NCBI GenBank assembly: GCA_905250025.1
Contig: CAJNOJ010000018.1
Location: 124,001 to 188,000 of the forward strand
Direction of reading: 5' to 3'
Origin: Adineta ricciae
Lineage: Eukaryota > Rotifera > Eurotatoria > Adinetida > Adinetidae
DNA length: 64,000 nt
Shown here: positions 35,674 through 49,471 of the stretch, piece after piece
Numbering within the stretch: position 1 is the first letter of the stretch
Layout: each line of letters opens with the position of its first letter
The notes under the pieces: generated by a model
Seen by the model: the letters and a program-made list of their open reading frames with translations, nothing else
The model's database searches: none
What the model was told of the DNA's origin: nothing
Made by a program: the position numbers and the translations under genes

Positions 35674-37793
35674 CTCGGAGTTTATACGCGAACATGATGC
35701 CAATCTGAAACTAAGAAAATCAATTCAAACAAATACTCTCATGTGTCCTAGAACAAAAAAAACCAACAACAACAAGAACAACAACAGCAACAATGTACAT
35801 CTAAACACTACAACTATCGTATGAGATGATAGGGATACTTTTTTTTTCTTCTTCATACTATATAAAGTCGAGTGTAATACCCTTTCTTTCCTTCTTTCTT
35901 GCTGTTCTGCATTCTGATATTGTCATCATCAATTTATGGGAAACCTTCTGCTTAATGATCAATCTTTTCCTTTATCATTGAGGACTTCTCAATAAGCCTA
36001 TTTCTCCTTTCCTTTTCTCTTGCTCGCTTGTTACCCTCTATGGCTGTACACAACGGGCTCAGTTGGTTCTACGACATACAAGGCCACGAAAAGAAACAAA
36101 ACAAAGACACGTGTTCGTCTATTCGAAACCAACTAGGAACAAAAATAAAAGTATGGTTTTAGCACAAACATCATCATAACAATGAATGCGTTTACGTTCG
36201 ACTCGATGGAGAAAAACGAAAAGAGAAAAGAATCATTCGCATAAATGTTACAATTGATTGGAGAGGAAGAAACAGACGAGAAAAGGTAAATATAAATTCA
36301 TGCGAGAAATGCTGTAGATTAAAAGACGGATCCTCCATTCAATATGCGAATTAATGCGTATATCCTTGATGCATAAAGGTTTTCTTGGATATTAAATTCA
36401 TTTCGTACAACGTAAATCATTCAGAAATTCATTTGAATCGTGTATACAAATTTTTTTTTTGTCAAATCACTAGACACATGAAACTCGGTTTCATTAATGA
36501 CCATCATCAATTGTACAACATTATTATTATTCACAAAACTGGATTTATCCTGACTTGTGAAACATCGATGGTTGAACAAGATTCATGACAAATAATATAA
36601 TCATATAATGGTTTTAACACTGATTAAAATCATGAATATAAGTCTTTCATAGATTAATATAAAATCTTATCAGTGTAGTAAGAGACAGCACAGAAAATCA
36701 TCGATATGCATCGGATATAATTCGATTTCGAATGTGAATGATTGATTTATCTAGAAATATAGTAATTCGAAAGCGATAAGGTGCGCCCTGGATTATGTAA
36801 CAGACGAAAATTCCAAATAAAAAGAAACACATTTAGACGTCAAAAGAAAGGACAGTCTAGATAGGTTTGGGTCATGGATGGAAAATGTACTTATTGACAA
36901 GAAGTGGTATGATATGAATCATTGTCGTCTATTGATTGGCTCATGTATATCCAATGGGAATATTAAGCATCTATGCACAATAATCGTTCAATAACTTGAC
37001 TAAATAAAAATTCTTTGAAGTATTTTTTTTCAATGAAGAAATTTGAAATAAAAAGTTCTTTTCCAATTTCTTTTTCGACAATTTGAATCAAGTTCAAAAG
37101 TTCTCGTTAATGGTGTCACACAATAACCTTTTTCTCTTCATATCGTGTGTACATTCATTCATTCATTCATTCATTCCTCTTTTCCTCTTTCTCTCTCGTC
37201 TCCTATTTTGATTTTTCTTTTTTCCTTTATCCGTCCGTTTCTTCCAACATCGCGACGTTTTTTTTTCTCTTCTTCTCCTTCTTTTTATATCGCTATCATC
37301 TACTTTCTTCTTTTTCATCTCATTTTTGTTCCTTCTCCCGGCATCCTCCGCAAAGAAGAGCGAAGAACTGACGAACGAAGAAGCACGTAGTACGAGTAAT
37401 GATGACAATCCGAAGCAAGACAGAAAAAGGATATTTAACATCTGTGCGTGTGAGTGAAAAAAAAAGGGACAGACAAGAAAAACGACGAGGAAAAAATAGG
37501 GGCGAAAAATGCGAGCCTTTTTCTTCTTCTTCTTCACCACACACGCCCTCTCTCTCTCTCCGCGTTTCTTTCCACCTCTCTTTCTCTCGTGTTCTTGATT
37601 TTTGGAAAAGTCGTGAAAGGAAAAAAAAGAGGAAAAAAAGAAAAAAAAAAGAAAAAAATGACCGTATCCTATCCCCAAATTTTGAGTATTGATATCGATA
37701 TTATCTTTATATGGTTCTATCTGTCATTATGCCATCATTTATTAGGAATTTAAGAAAACACGAATGTTGTAAAACCGACGAAAGCAATAATCC
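35674..37793. other. Long intergenic region between divergent genes, low-complexity tracts
   Basis: About 2.1 kb between PPP1R3 (minus) and GTF3C2 (plus), presumably both promoters. It contains an (ATTC)n microsatellite (37152-37177), a strongly pyrimidine-rich stretch (37180-37340) and a purine-rich stretch (37450-37660). The overlapping ORFs there are compositional artefacts. No conserved gene is seen. Confidence 0.55.
37152..37177 (+). repeat. (ATTC)n microsatellite
   Basis: Six and a half perfect copies of ATTC, followed at once by a pyrimidine-rich tract. Confidence 0.9.
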
Positions 37794-40700
37794 ATGGCCG
37801 ATCCGGATTCGCCGACAAATCATTTATCGCCAGTCGATGATGAACCACAAACATTATCACACCAACAAGATATTCAAGAACATGATCAACAGCAAGAATC
37901 ATCAGCAAATAATGACTGGCCATGGTAATCAATCCTATTATTATTAGAAATTTTTTTTTTAAAGAAATTTTTTTCTAGGGCAACTGATGATCAACAGCAG
38001 CAGAATGCAATTGATTCAAGCGGTCTCATGCATTTAATTGCTACTGGTGGAGGTGCAGATGTTGCAGATAATACGAATGATGAACCAGTTGTTAATGTAC
38101 CTACAGATGAGGAATCTCATCAGGAACCAGCAGAGGAAATATCCGAGCAATTACCGGAAGAAAACATATCCGATCAACAAGAAGATCTTAATCAAGAACT
38201 TGAACATCCGCAAGAACATGAACATCAAATCGAGCATGAAAATCCTCAAGAACTAGAAAATCAACAAGATCATGTGCTCGAGGAGACCCATGAGCTCGAA
38301 CCACATCATGTACTAGAACAGCAACATGTCTTAGAACAACAAGATGAGCTCGAGGATCAACATCATGAACTTGATCAACAACAAGTACTAGAGCAGCAAC
38401 ATGTCCTCGAACAACAGCATGTCTTAGATCAACAACATGAGCTCGCACAAGATCATGAACTTGAGCGAGATCATGGACTTGAACAAGAAGATGAACTTGA
38501 CCATGACCCTGAACCAGAGCATGAGGAGCAACAAGAACAGCAACAGTTACCTCTTGTTCAGTCATCCTCGATAGCACTTCCAATGGAAACAGATCAACCC
38601 GCAATATCAGCTGATGATATACAACAATCCCAGTCTACAACTAAATCTAAACATGATATTGCAGAGATCCATCGTGATATGCTAAATCTTATACCTATTC
38701 CCCAAGCATGGTCACACATCCGACATCAATCAGGCCTTTTTTCGTATCCTGATCTACCACATTTTAATGTTATACGACAAGCTACATTTCGTGAAGGTCG
38801 TTTCGTTTGTCCATTTTGTACAGTTGACTTTGCATCCAAAGAAGGCATACGTTACCATTTATATAATTCCTGTACCAAATCTCCATATCCAAAAGCTTTC
38901 TTCCGTTGCCTAATGTGTGGAAGTGAATTAGCTGATCGAAGTTCATTGCGGACTCATTTAGCTCGACATGTAAGTACAAATCATCTTTCATTGTTTACAG
39001 ATATATCTTTGTGAATCTTTTTCTCTGCGTTTGCAGGGTGCTGAAGACGGTGGAACTGTTTCTGCCGATAAAATTGATGTGTCACGAAAACCTGCGATTA
39101 CTACGCCGGGCGGAACGGCAGGTTCGAAGAAATCGAAAAAGAAGAAGAAAAACTCCAATGACGCAACTCCTCCACAAATGATCAATCCAATGCTTGCGAT
39201 GACATCCGGCGTATCACCTCGTGGAATCGATACTTACAATCTTCCACCAACCATGATCAACCAAACAATGTCTTTACCGATAATTAAATCTGATTTGAAT
39301 GATTCAGATCCAAAAGTAATTTGAATTTCTTTTGTAACAAGTTATGGAATTGAAATTTTGTTTTTTTTTTCTAGCGTAAACGTGGTCGTCCACCAAAAAC
39401 TAAATCTGATGGACCAACATCAGTCGCTCCATATACTAAGCATCCACAAATGAACCCTGTTGGATTAACATTAACTCCGACAATCAACAATAATCAAGTT
39501 ATTTTGAATGAGCAACATATGAAAGTACGTATTTATGCGAAATGGTCGGATAATCAATTCCAGTATTCCATTTTTCCTTAGAATGATCCACAAAAAGCTG
39601 TTTCGATGCGATCTCCACGTGGTATCGATATCAGCAGTGAATTATCCGAACTAGCTCGATCTCGAATGCGAGAAGTATGTTGAATTGAGAACGTATTTAT
39701 CATCTCGCTTCTTCACTGCTATCTTTTAGCATATTGAATTTGCGACCGATTCGCTATTGCCTGAACAAGAGCAAGAAATCAATAATCGTATACGCACAGA
39801 AGGTTTTGTACAATGTCATCGTTGTCGAGGCAAAACTCAGTTCGCAGCATTGAAAAAATTGAAGGAACATCTCAAAACTGATTGTCCATTAGGTCCCGGT
39901 AAGTCAAACGAACCTTCCTTTGTTTTGAATACATAATCTACGAGAATTTCTGTATAGTTATGGCCATATGTAAATTTTGTGGTACACCATTTTCATCTGT
40001 GAGCAGTGTTTGTGATCACCTTGAACTTTACCATGATGATTCACATGATATGTGTCCAGGTAAAATACAATTTGACGATTGTAGAATGAGAAACAAAGTT
40101 GATTTGTAGAGGATCCGTGTCGTATCAATGATCGAGCTTTTCGTGCGGCATTTGCGCGTTATAAATTTCCGATGAATGGACGTATATCATTTTCTGCAGC
40201 AACAACTACCATAGGACAGCTCATACCTGAAAATGAATCGGCTGCGTGTCTGAGCAATGGCGCCAGCTGTTTACGTGTTCGAGTAAATATCTTATTTGGA
40301 AACTTGATATTGTCAACATCTTTCTATGACTTATTTATTTTTAGATGCTTTCATGCGATCGATTTTTGAATCCATTGGATAGTTTTGCAGCGTCACATGT
40401 TATTGTTCTTAACGTTGGTCGTCCCATACGTTGCGTCGAATGGTTGCCACGTGCTGTTGACGTTGTTGGAAGTCAATACGTTGCCTTAGCACTGGAACAA
40501 TGGTCGTATGACAATGCTAATCAATTGCATGGAAGTTACAATGCAACAAATCCTGATCGTCGTTCACCACCTGGCTCAACCCTGCTATTGATTCTTAATT
40601 GTGGACGTCTAAGACAAAGCCTACATGTGCCTAATTTACATGTTACTGTTGCTGCGGATTTCGGTCAAGTAACCTGCTTGAAATGGTTACCGGAACGACC

Positions 40701-42212
40701 AACTATCAATGATCCATATTTGAGTTATTTAGCAATTGGTACAAGTCAAGGAATTGTTATTATATTTGGTGTACCGCATGGCGCGTCGAGAAATCTCTGT
40801 ACGATAAGTAGTGGTGCTCAACTTGTGCCACCGTTGAACCGACGTAAAGATGGTAGTATTGGTTGTGCAGAGTACGGTTCATGTACAGCACTTGACTGGT
40901 GTTATGAAAATCCGAATAAACTATGCGCAGGTTATGAAAATGGAATCGTACTTATGTGGGAAGTGAATTCGAAATCACTCGTTGAACAGGTAAGAAACTT
41001 GACAGTACAAGAATCGAATCTGATTGTTATTATTTAGACGACGAATTGTTCATTGATATATCCTGTCAGAAGATTCTTTGTTGAAGATGCGCTAATACAA
41101 GATGTGAAGTTTCTAAGAAATTCCGAACATTTAATTGCTGTTAGTTTGAAAAATAAACAATCTTGGACGTATGTAACACAAGTTTTAAATTAAATATTCA
41201 AAATCTATTGTTTTTCCATTGATTTTACTAGAGTATGGACTACACGAGATGAGAATATCTTTTCCTATCGACATTGGTCGAATGCGAGCGAATTTGCTAC
41301 ATCAACTTTTAATGATACATTGTACACTGGTTGTACACATGCCAAGTAAGAACGAATACTTTATGATTACCATGAATATAATTCATTTTCCCTTGGATTT
41401 TCTCAGTAATCAAAATGAACTACTTTCTGTACCAATGCATTCGATCTTGTTACCCGGACAAAATGCCTCCAATCATCTACAAGCATCGATGTTATCAGCA
41501 TGGCAAATTGTTAGTTTAGATTATTCAGAATGGATTGATTCTGTGGCTTATGCTGATCTTGATGGTAAGATTGACAACTAGTCGTGGAGAAGACGATTCC
41601 AATCCAATTATTTTAGGTACTGTGTGGGTAGCACGTGGTGATACATCAACATGGCCACAAGGCAATCCGAAATTTCGACCAAGCTCTGTAAGATCTTTCG
41701 AGACATCGAAATCAAGGTGATTATTATTATTCTATCCATTCTAGTGCGTGGCAAAACTATCCACTTACCTAACGAATACAGGTGGAGCAACATCAGGTAA
41801 TCTTGCAGATCCTGTTGGTATGCAATATAACCAAGGTCAATCAGCGTGTGGTAATCCAACTGGTCAATATTGTGTACAAATATCCATCGAACGAACAGTA
41901 ATTCCCATCGAATTGTTCAAAATGAATAATCTATTGTATATTTTTGTTTAGGAATATGGAGGTGCAAATGTTGATCCACAACATGATGAAACTCACAAAG
42001 TGCATACATATCGAAAGGTAAGCGTGATTTCCATGTGAGTCACTTTGTATTGTGTTCTGTTAAAGATTCGATTTAATCCAAATCCGGGTACACATGGTTG
42101 GATTGCATCAGCTGACAAAGTTGGTCTATTTCTCTTATTTCGATTATCGACATCGGATTCTCCTCTTTCGGAAAAACTAACTCAACGCCTTCAACGTGTG
42201 CAAGTTTTGTGA
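37794..42212 (+). CDS. GTF3C2: General transcription factor 3C subunit 2 (TFIIIC110-like) with C2H2-type zinc fingers
   Basis: Subunit of TFIIIC, which binds the B box of tRNA genes for RNA polymerase III. The start is the ATG at 37794 (MADPDSPTNHLSPVDD). An acidic Glu/Gln/His-rich repeat (38192-38550) is followed by two finger-like segments (FVCPFCTVDFASKEGIRYHL and FFRCLMCGSELADRSSLRTH), an AT-hook (RKRGRPPKTK, about 39375-39405), and two further C2H2-like segments (VQCHRCRGKTQFAALKKLKE, ICKFCGTPFSSVSSVCDHLE). The C-terminal WD propeller resembles GTF3C2: VIVLNVGRPIRCVEWLPRAV, SQYVALALEQ, GQVTCLKWLPERP, ALDWCYENPNKLCAGYENGI, EWIDSVAYADLDGTVWVARG and IRFNPNPGTHGWIASADKVG. It ends RVQVL. The human protein has the AT-hook-like and propeller parts; the fingers are not something I recall from it. 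Confidence 0.88.
38192..38550 (+). repeat. In-frame Glu/Gln/His-Leu coding repeat in GTF3C2
   Basis: Degenerate short repeat encoding units such as HVLEQQ, HELEQ and HELDQQ, about 18 nt each, spanning roughly 115 residues. It is coding (open frame, exon of the GTF3C2 gene). The opposite strand is also open (38188-38604), a by-product of the repeat. Likely length-polymorphic. Confidence 0.8.
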
Positions 42213-42945
42213 TTGATTGAAACTTAGTCAGCAAATTCTATTCTTTCGCCTGTTGACATATAAATAATTTCGAATGCATCAAAACATATATATATACATA
42301 CATATATAGACAGGTTTCAAATAAGTTGTTTTTTAAAGCAATTGTTTGAACTGTTTTGTTTCTTTCTTTCTCCTCTTGACAAGACAAACCGAATAGACTA
42401 TTTTGTATATGTAATCCATTGTTTTCTTGTTCCTTCTCATTCGTACGTACATATTGTATTCTCATTTTGCTCGGTGTTGTGGTTGTTGTTTTCTTCTTCT
42501 TCTTCTTCTTGTTTTTTTTTGACGTCGGATGCAGTGATTTTTGTTTTGTTTTTTCTTGTATGATTATTCAAGATTCTCCTAGATATATTTCAATGTATAT
42601 AAACTCCTACATTAACCGTACGTGTTGTTGATTTTGTTTTTCTTATTGTGTCAAGTATTACCATCAGACAAAGAAAAACACTAAAATATGTTTGATTTTC
42701 TTCTCCTATGTACGTACACATGTTCAATGTTTTTTATGGAAACAGTTTTTAGTAGATTCTCTAAACGAAAAACTGATTGAATGTTGTTGTTGCGTGTGCG
42801 TGTGTGTATTGTTTCTGTAACTTTTTTTTTCGTGTAATTTTTCCTCTCGTGCTTGCATTGTTGTTTATCGACAAGATGAAAAAAAAGAAAAGAATATTGA
42901 GAAAAACTCCTAAATAAGAGAATTTTCCGACTTTTTTCTTTCAGT
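42213..42945. other. Intergenic between GTF3C2 and TAF2
   Basis: About 730 bp with an AT dinucleotide run (42280-42308), T-rich tracts and TG-rich sequence. A tttcag acceptor directly precedes the TAF2 ATG, so a 5'-UTR intron probably starts inside this region. No gene recognised. Confidence 0.55.
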
Positions 42946-45900
42946 ATGGAACTTGAAGAGTTACGTCAAGTAACGCGTTCATTTGTTCTGTGAGTTCAAT
43001 TCTTCGTGGTTCGATGATTTCTTCCGAACAAACCACATTTATTTATCTAGATCACATCAGACCTTATGTATAACAGGTGTTAGCTTCGACAAGCGTTGTC
43101 TAGTTGTGAGTGCATCTATTTTTCTTGATCGCCAATCTGCACTGTGCTTTTCTCTCGTATGGATATGTCTAGGGCTATACGGAATTGACTTTGCATTCAC
43201 TTGTGAAAAATTTTAATGTGATCAAATTAAATGCGCGACAATTGAGTAAGTTAGATGTGAGTGTAATGATTTGTATAGCAGATCTTCCCTAGCTATTTAT
43301 GCGGTGACGATCAATGGAGAACGAAATGTGGAATTTTCATATGATGATCCAAACATGCAGACTTTCCTAGAAGATGATCCAAGGTGAGAAAGAGAAAGAT
43401 AAAAAATGTTCGATCGGAATTCGTCTCATGTTTTCCTCTAGGCGGGATCTCTCATCGGCTTTAAAACGTCAACAACGCTTTTCTGAATATGTCGATCCTG
43501 ATGAAGGTAATGGTGAATTGACTATATTCATTCCTTCATCACTTCAACAGCATGCTGACTCTGCAACGACCAATCATGAAGCCAATCTGAATAATACCGT
43601 TTATAAAGTGACCATTGATTTCTCATTAGAACAACCGGAAACTGGCATTCATTTTTTCGTACCGGATGATGATGCGAAAGTCTCCCGTGTAAGCTAACCA
43701 AACAAAACTCGTTTTCATCTAAATGAATTCTATCTAGTTAAGTCGCCATTTATTCACAACTGGTCATGATGCACGTCTTTGGTTTCCATGCGTTGATAGT
43801 TATTGTGAACCGTCAACATGGACTATTGATGTTACCGTAGAAGAATCATTAACAGTTGTTGCTTCTGGTGAACTTGTAGAATGTACGACACAGAATGAAA
43901 TGAAAACATATCGATTTTATCTATCAACACCTGCACCAGCGCCATTTATTGGACTTGCTATTGGGTATGTTTGAATGCTTAGTCAACGATTCGAATCAAA
44001 TTTGAATTTCTAAAGCGCCTTTGAATCAGTTGTCGATTCTAATACACAAGAAATTACTAACTATTGTCTACCTGGTTTATTAACTCTTCTGACGAACACA
44101 ACAAGTTTTGTTCATGAAGTAATCACGAGATAAAAATTATCTTTCAAACGATTTTTTTCATTGGATATTTTAGCCATTGGAATACTTTGAAGAATTATTA
44201 AATGCAAGCTGTCAATATCCGAATTATAAACAAGTTTTCGTGACAGAACCGTTCGCTGAGTGCACACCATTTGCATCTATGGCTATTTTCAAGTAGATGA
44301 ACGGAGTTTTTATGGAGAGAAATATGCATTGAGAGCGATATTTTAGTGTGAATTTATTGTATCCATCAACAGTTATTGAAGCAACATGGCATGCAAGAAC
44401 ACAGATGGCATTTGCTTTAGCTAATCAATTTTTCGGCTGTTTTATCACAATGCGTTCTTGGTTTGTTTAACACTTGTTCAATTCTTTTCTTTATGGCGCT
44501 TCTCCTTGCATTTAGGCGAGATTGGTGGTTATTAAAAGGCTTAGCATTGTACTTAACTAATATATACACAAGACGAGCATTTGGAAATAACGAATATCGT
44601 TACAATCTCAACCGAGTAATTTGGGAACAAGCGAATATTTGTTTTTTTGGAATAGTTTGATTTAGGACATGATGGAAGTCATTCGTTATGAACGCGAAGA
44701 GAATCCTATTCGACTAGATTTCGCTCCGATTAAATCTGAATCTGATCTTTCCAATGTAAATAATCGTCGAGGTACAATGATGTCGTCGCATTATCTTGAA
44801 GTATGGAACTTATTTTATCGTGAGCATTGTCAGATAAAATTTATCGTTTAGGTTGCAGCGAAAAAAGCTCATCTAGTTGTTCGTATGATTGATGACTTTA
44901 TCGGTCGAGAAATAATGATGCAGGTAATTGATTTTCTCATGCGAAAGTTCTTCGTTAACATACTTTCGTTGTTAAGATTCTTAACAAGTTGATGTGTCTA
45001 GCGACGACAGCGTGTTTAAAAGATGCTTCACTTAGTTCTCGTTCACGTTTACACATATCGAGCAAGTCGTTTTCCCGTGTTGTTAGCACATTGACAACGA
45101 AAGACATTCAAGCATTACTGACTCAATGGGTGTATGTTTCGAAGAGAATGATGTTATTCAAAATTGAGTTTTCTTTTCTAGTTATGAATCGGGATGTCCA
45201 AGATTAATCGGAAGCTTTACATTCAGTCGGAAGCGAAACGTGGTCGAATTAGAAATTAAACAAGACACAACCGTCAAAGGTTCAAAGAAGTTCTTAGTAA
45301 GCGATTTGTTTTGACAAGAACGACTAAACTGTTACTGTGTATACTTCTCCGTCAAGGGTTCATTGGTTATTCGTGTGCAAGAGTTAGAAGGTTCATTTAG
45401 TCAAACGATCTTGTTGGAAGACAGTGTTACAAAATATGAATTGACATGCCACTCAAAAGTTCGTCGGTAAGAGTGCGTGAGTGGTGGAACATTGAAATAA
45501 TCGAAGATATGCTTTCTAGAAATAAGAAGAAGAAGATTCCTTTGTTATCAGGTGATGAAGTTGATATGGATCTCAATCAAATGGAGTAAGAGATTTTGTC
45601 GCAAGGCAAAACGAACTGATTTGATGATTTCGTTTAAGTGTCGAATGTCCAATACTTTGGATACGAATTGATCCAGATTTGAAAATCATTCGTGAATTAC
45701 AATTCGATCAAGCAGATTTCAATTGGCAATACGAACTACGTTATGAACGTGACATTCTTTCACAATTTGAAGCATTAGAAGCACTAAAACGATATCCTAG
45801 TCAGAATACACGAGAAACACTGGGCACTGTATTAGATTCATCCACTTGTTTCTATCGTGTTCGAATCGAATGTGCACATGTTCTCACTCATGTATGTATC

Positions 45901-47461
45901 TTCGTTACTCAAAGATAATCCATTTCCAATTCATTCAAATTTAGATTGCCAATTCAATGGCTAATACGTGGACAGGTACACTAGCAACACTAAGTTTTTT
46001 TCGTCGTGTGTTTATGTCGACAAATTCGACCTCATCATCAGCGAGTACTACAACATCATCAACGAATCCTTCGTCTTCGACAGCACCAGTCACTCATATT
46101 GTACGTATTAATGATTTCTCCAATTCGCAAATGTATATGATACAAAAAATGATTCCCCAAGCCATTGCGTTGCAACGAAACAAAGATCGGGTGTGTCCAT
46201 CTGAGGTAATCAATTTTCTTTTCGAATTAATTCATTACAATGAAAATTCGAAAAATCGCTTCTCCGATGCTTTCTATCGTTCATCATTAATCGATGCACT
46301 CGGAAATACTCTAACAAATGTTGGTTTAACCAGTACAACAACCAATGTCGATCTGCTCTTAAATCATACATTGGACAACAATACAAAACGAATCTTTGAT
46401 GAGATTTTACTACAACTCAATTTCGACAAGATTATTCCGTCTTACGGATTTTGTGTTACATGCAGTTGTTTACAAATTTTACACAAACTATATGTGATTA
46501 GTGGTATACCAATTGATATAAATGTTTTTTATGAGTATGCTATGTATGGAATATTCGATCGTGTACGGTTAACCGCCTGTGAAATTCTCGTTGAACAAAT
46601 TGAAAGTAAGTTTACAATACTGGGCGTATTGTCTGATTTATGTGTCAACCAGCTAGTAGTATTCGCTCAAATGCTGTTGAGTATTAAGTTAGAATGACGA
46701 AACATTTCAAGTGTTCTTTAGAGAATGCGAGTATGTTCGTGTATAATATGAACTTCTGTTCTACTTGAATTTTAATCATCAACTCGAAAGAAAATAGATT
46801 TATTAATATGTACTCGATATTTTATTGTTTTAGCTCGAATGAACCCAGATGTTCTTGACTATATATTGACATTGATTGAGACTGATCCTGATTACAATTT
46901 AAGGTTTGTCATATCTTCTCGAAATTCATATGTTAATGTTGCATTTTAGACGTAAGATCCTTCAACATCTATGTCGCCATCCTCCATTTCGACAGAATCA
47001 AACATGTCCTTTGAATAATTCAAGTACAGTTCATCGATTATGGTCATTAATGACGTAAGTATCGTCATCAATCAAATGTATATAATCAATTCCTTCTGTT
47101 TCTTTTAGAAATTTTTCGTACGATAATCAAATTCGAAATGATTTGGCAGAATTATACCAAGTAATGTACGGTCTCAACCGGCCGACTTGCCTGCCTGCAT
47201 CGAATGACGTAAACAAGCTTGTTTTATTTTATCGATTCACTTTGAATGTTTCCTTCCAGGCAAATGAGTCTTCTCTTCGAGACGAACTCGACGACGTATC
47301 TGATACGGTCGTTGACATTGATCCGGTATATAGAAATGTTTTTTTCATCACTTTACATAGCTCATTGTTTTTAGGAACGCTTAAGTCATTTCCGTCTCGC
47401 TCGTTATACAGATGATACGAAAGCCGCAGCTACTAAACTTGCTTCTACCAGTAGTAAATGA
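42946..47461 (+). CDS. TAF2: TFIID subunit TAF2
   Basis: TBP-associated factor 2, an M1-aminopeptidase-like TFIID subunit that contacts the initiator. The start is the ATG at 42946 (MELEELRQVTRSFVL). Early exons give LCITGVSFDKRCLVGYTELT, VTINGERNVEFSYDDP and ETGIHFFVPDDD. The aminopeptidase-like part gives RHLFTTGHDARLWFPCVDSY, STWTIDVTVEESLTVVASGE, PAPFIGLAIG, TEPFAECTPFASMAIF, and FALANQFFGCFITMRSWRDW with WLLKGLALYLTNIY. There is no HExxH zinc motif, as expected for TAF2. The helical C-terminal part includes LWIRIDPDLKIIRELQFDQA, WQYELRYERDILSQFEALEA and TFYRVR-like FYRVRIECAHVLTH. About 20 short introns occur; one later intron near 46605-46830 is longer (about 230 bp). The protein ends ASTSSK. 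It follows GTF3C2 head-to-tail. Confidence 0.93.
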
Positions 47462-47968
47462 ACCGAATTCTCTCGTCGTTTCTTTTCTCTTTTCATTAAT
47501 AATAAAGTTAACCTTGATATCAATGTTCATATTCAGATGAAAGACTAAATCAATGAGTTGTTCGATTATGTGATATTCAAGGTTTATATTTTCACTCATT
47601 TTTTCATTATATCAAAAGAAGATCGAACTTTTTAAAACATAACACACATAAATAAATATTTTCATAGCAGCAGTAACATCTCAAAACTAGTTTCTTTGTG
47701 TTTTTTTACAACCTGAATAAAAAAAGAAGAAGATGGGCACACACACGCACACAAAAAACTTATTGAAATAAACAAGAAACTTTAGGAAAAAAGAAGACGA
47801 GGAAGACATCGATTATAAAGGTAGATGTACAGGAAAAGAAAAATGAATGTCTACCACTGTTATTAGTTTTTGTTTATAAAAAAAAAAGTCACACAGTATC
47901 ACAGATGAAACTGGGACAAAATGAAGAGAAAGAGAAAGTAGGAAGGACAAGCAAAGGCAGAAAGATTA
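47462..47968. other. Convergent 3' region of TAF2 and the NUAK-like gene
   Basis: About 500 bp holding the two 3' UTRs. It has poly-A/T tracts and AATAAA-like signals such as aataaagtt just after the TAF2 stop (about 47501). No coding signal. Confidence 0.55.
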
Positions 47969-49227
47969 TTATTCATGCACCTTCAATGATATGAAATTAT
48001 TATTATCATCTAATAACCGACTTTTACGTGAGTTATGGATGGCGGTTGAGGGTGGCGGTGACTCTAGGGATGTTAATAATGATCGACGATGATTTGGATT
48101 AGTAGAGCTAGAGGCATTAGTAATACTATCATCAAGATTAGAAATTGAATTAGTTGTCGAATTATGTCCTAGTCGTGATGGATTTATCGACGAATTATTG
48201 GAGTTAGTAGGATCAGAATCTTTGTATGGACTTCGTCGTCGGACGGGCGGTGGAGCAAATCTAGCTGATGTTGTAAATACAGATGGAGCTGCTGATGTTG
48301 TCGAGTTGGCAATGCTTGGAACAACATTTAAATCTGTTGTGGAAATGGGTGCAGCTGGTGGAGTGTATTTGTATATAGGTTTACGTTTTAGGTCACGTAA
48401 TGTTGTATCAAAATCATAGGAAACGAGATAACGTGAAGGAGTTACTGGAGACGTTTGTCTTTTTGTTGTTTCAGGTGATCTAACTACTGAATAACGTTGA
48501 GTTGCTTGTGGAGAATTAAGTCGATCATTATTAATGTGTTTTGATAGTGTTGTTGTTGTCGAAGGAGATACAGTTCGTCGTGACCGACGAGGATAGGCTT
48601 GAGACGATGAAGTTGGAGGTGGTGGTGGTGGCTGTGGTTGTGGCTGTGCCAGTGTTACTGCTGCTGTTACTTGAGACGGTTTTTCACTAGTCGAAGCAAA
48701 ATGGTAATCTATAGGGCTCTTGGAATGATTATCATCCAGTGATAAACTTAATGGTCTTCGGTATGGCGAACAGGCGGATGTTGACGAAGGAGTCGGTTTT
48801 GTGTTGTTCGATTGATAGTAACGAGTGGATTCCGGTATCGCTGAAGCTCGATTTCGTCGTTGTTGATCTTTAGCGACGGATGAGCCATGATTATTATTAT
48901 TGTGATTGTTACGCAATTTTGCAGTGTCAAAAAACGAACTGGTGTGTAGTTCGAGTTCGACAAGAGAGTTTGTTGGTGATACCGATCGATCATGTTTTTT
49001 AGTTGGTGAAGACGATCGAAGATGAACTTTTTCATAATCATTATTCGCTGGTTTGTAATTATCCGTAGGAAGCGATACAGTTGATACGCCCGTTGTTTTC
49101 ATCGGCGAGTTGAGTCGAATCGACAGAGTAGGCCCATGAGCTAGCCATTCATGGCGAAGAATATCCTTCGTTGTAGCACGATTACTAGCATTTGGTGTTA
49201 GACAGTACCGTATAAGTGAAAGAGCAC
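47969..49227 (-). CDS. Alternative distal last exon of the NUAK-like kinase
   Basis: An open exon of about 419 codons preceded by a good acceptor (ttcttctag at 49228). It starts GALSLIRYCLTPNASNRATT then KDILRHEWLAHGPTLSIRL, i.e. a second version of the last kinase subdomain. It has the same splice phase as the proximal last exon (both give G-A-L after REQS). A long Ser/Thr/Pro-rich tail follows, with Pro (PPPPPPTSS) and Asn runs, ending FISLKVHE. No other kinase exon lies between it and the proximal last exon, so it is best read as an alternative last exon of the same gene. A remnant of a tandem gene duplication is the other possibility. Confidence 0.75.
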
Positions 49228-49471
49228 CTAGAAGAATATGAATAAAGAGAAGACGGTTTAAATATTTATATCTACTAATAAAGTTCGTGATATCTTTTAG
49301 TTCCATCACCGAATAACTACTTTATGTACATGCTTGAGCGTGTGATAAGATTAGTCTTAGATCTCGGAAGAAGAAAGTTTAACAGATAGACGAAGAAGAA
49401 CAGAAATAAAAACAATGAAATAAATGAAGAAAATAGAGATTAGGTAACTTAGTTGGTGTCGGTTCTCTTTC

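Noticed and set aside
37145..37753. Overlapping ORFs on both strands
   Set aside because: They consist of pyrimidine- or purine-rich sequence (Ser/Phe or Lys/Arg/Glu runs) with no motif or splice logic.
38188..38604. 138-codon minus-strand ORF opposite GTF3C2
   Set aside because: It exists only because the coding repeat keeps that frame open; the sense frame encodes a conserved gene.
42946..47461. Active M1 aminopeptidase
   Set aside because: No HExxH zinc motif; the match to TAF2 extends through the C-terminal region.
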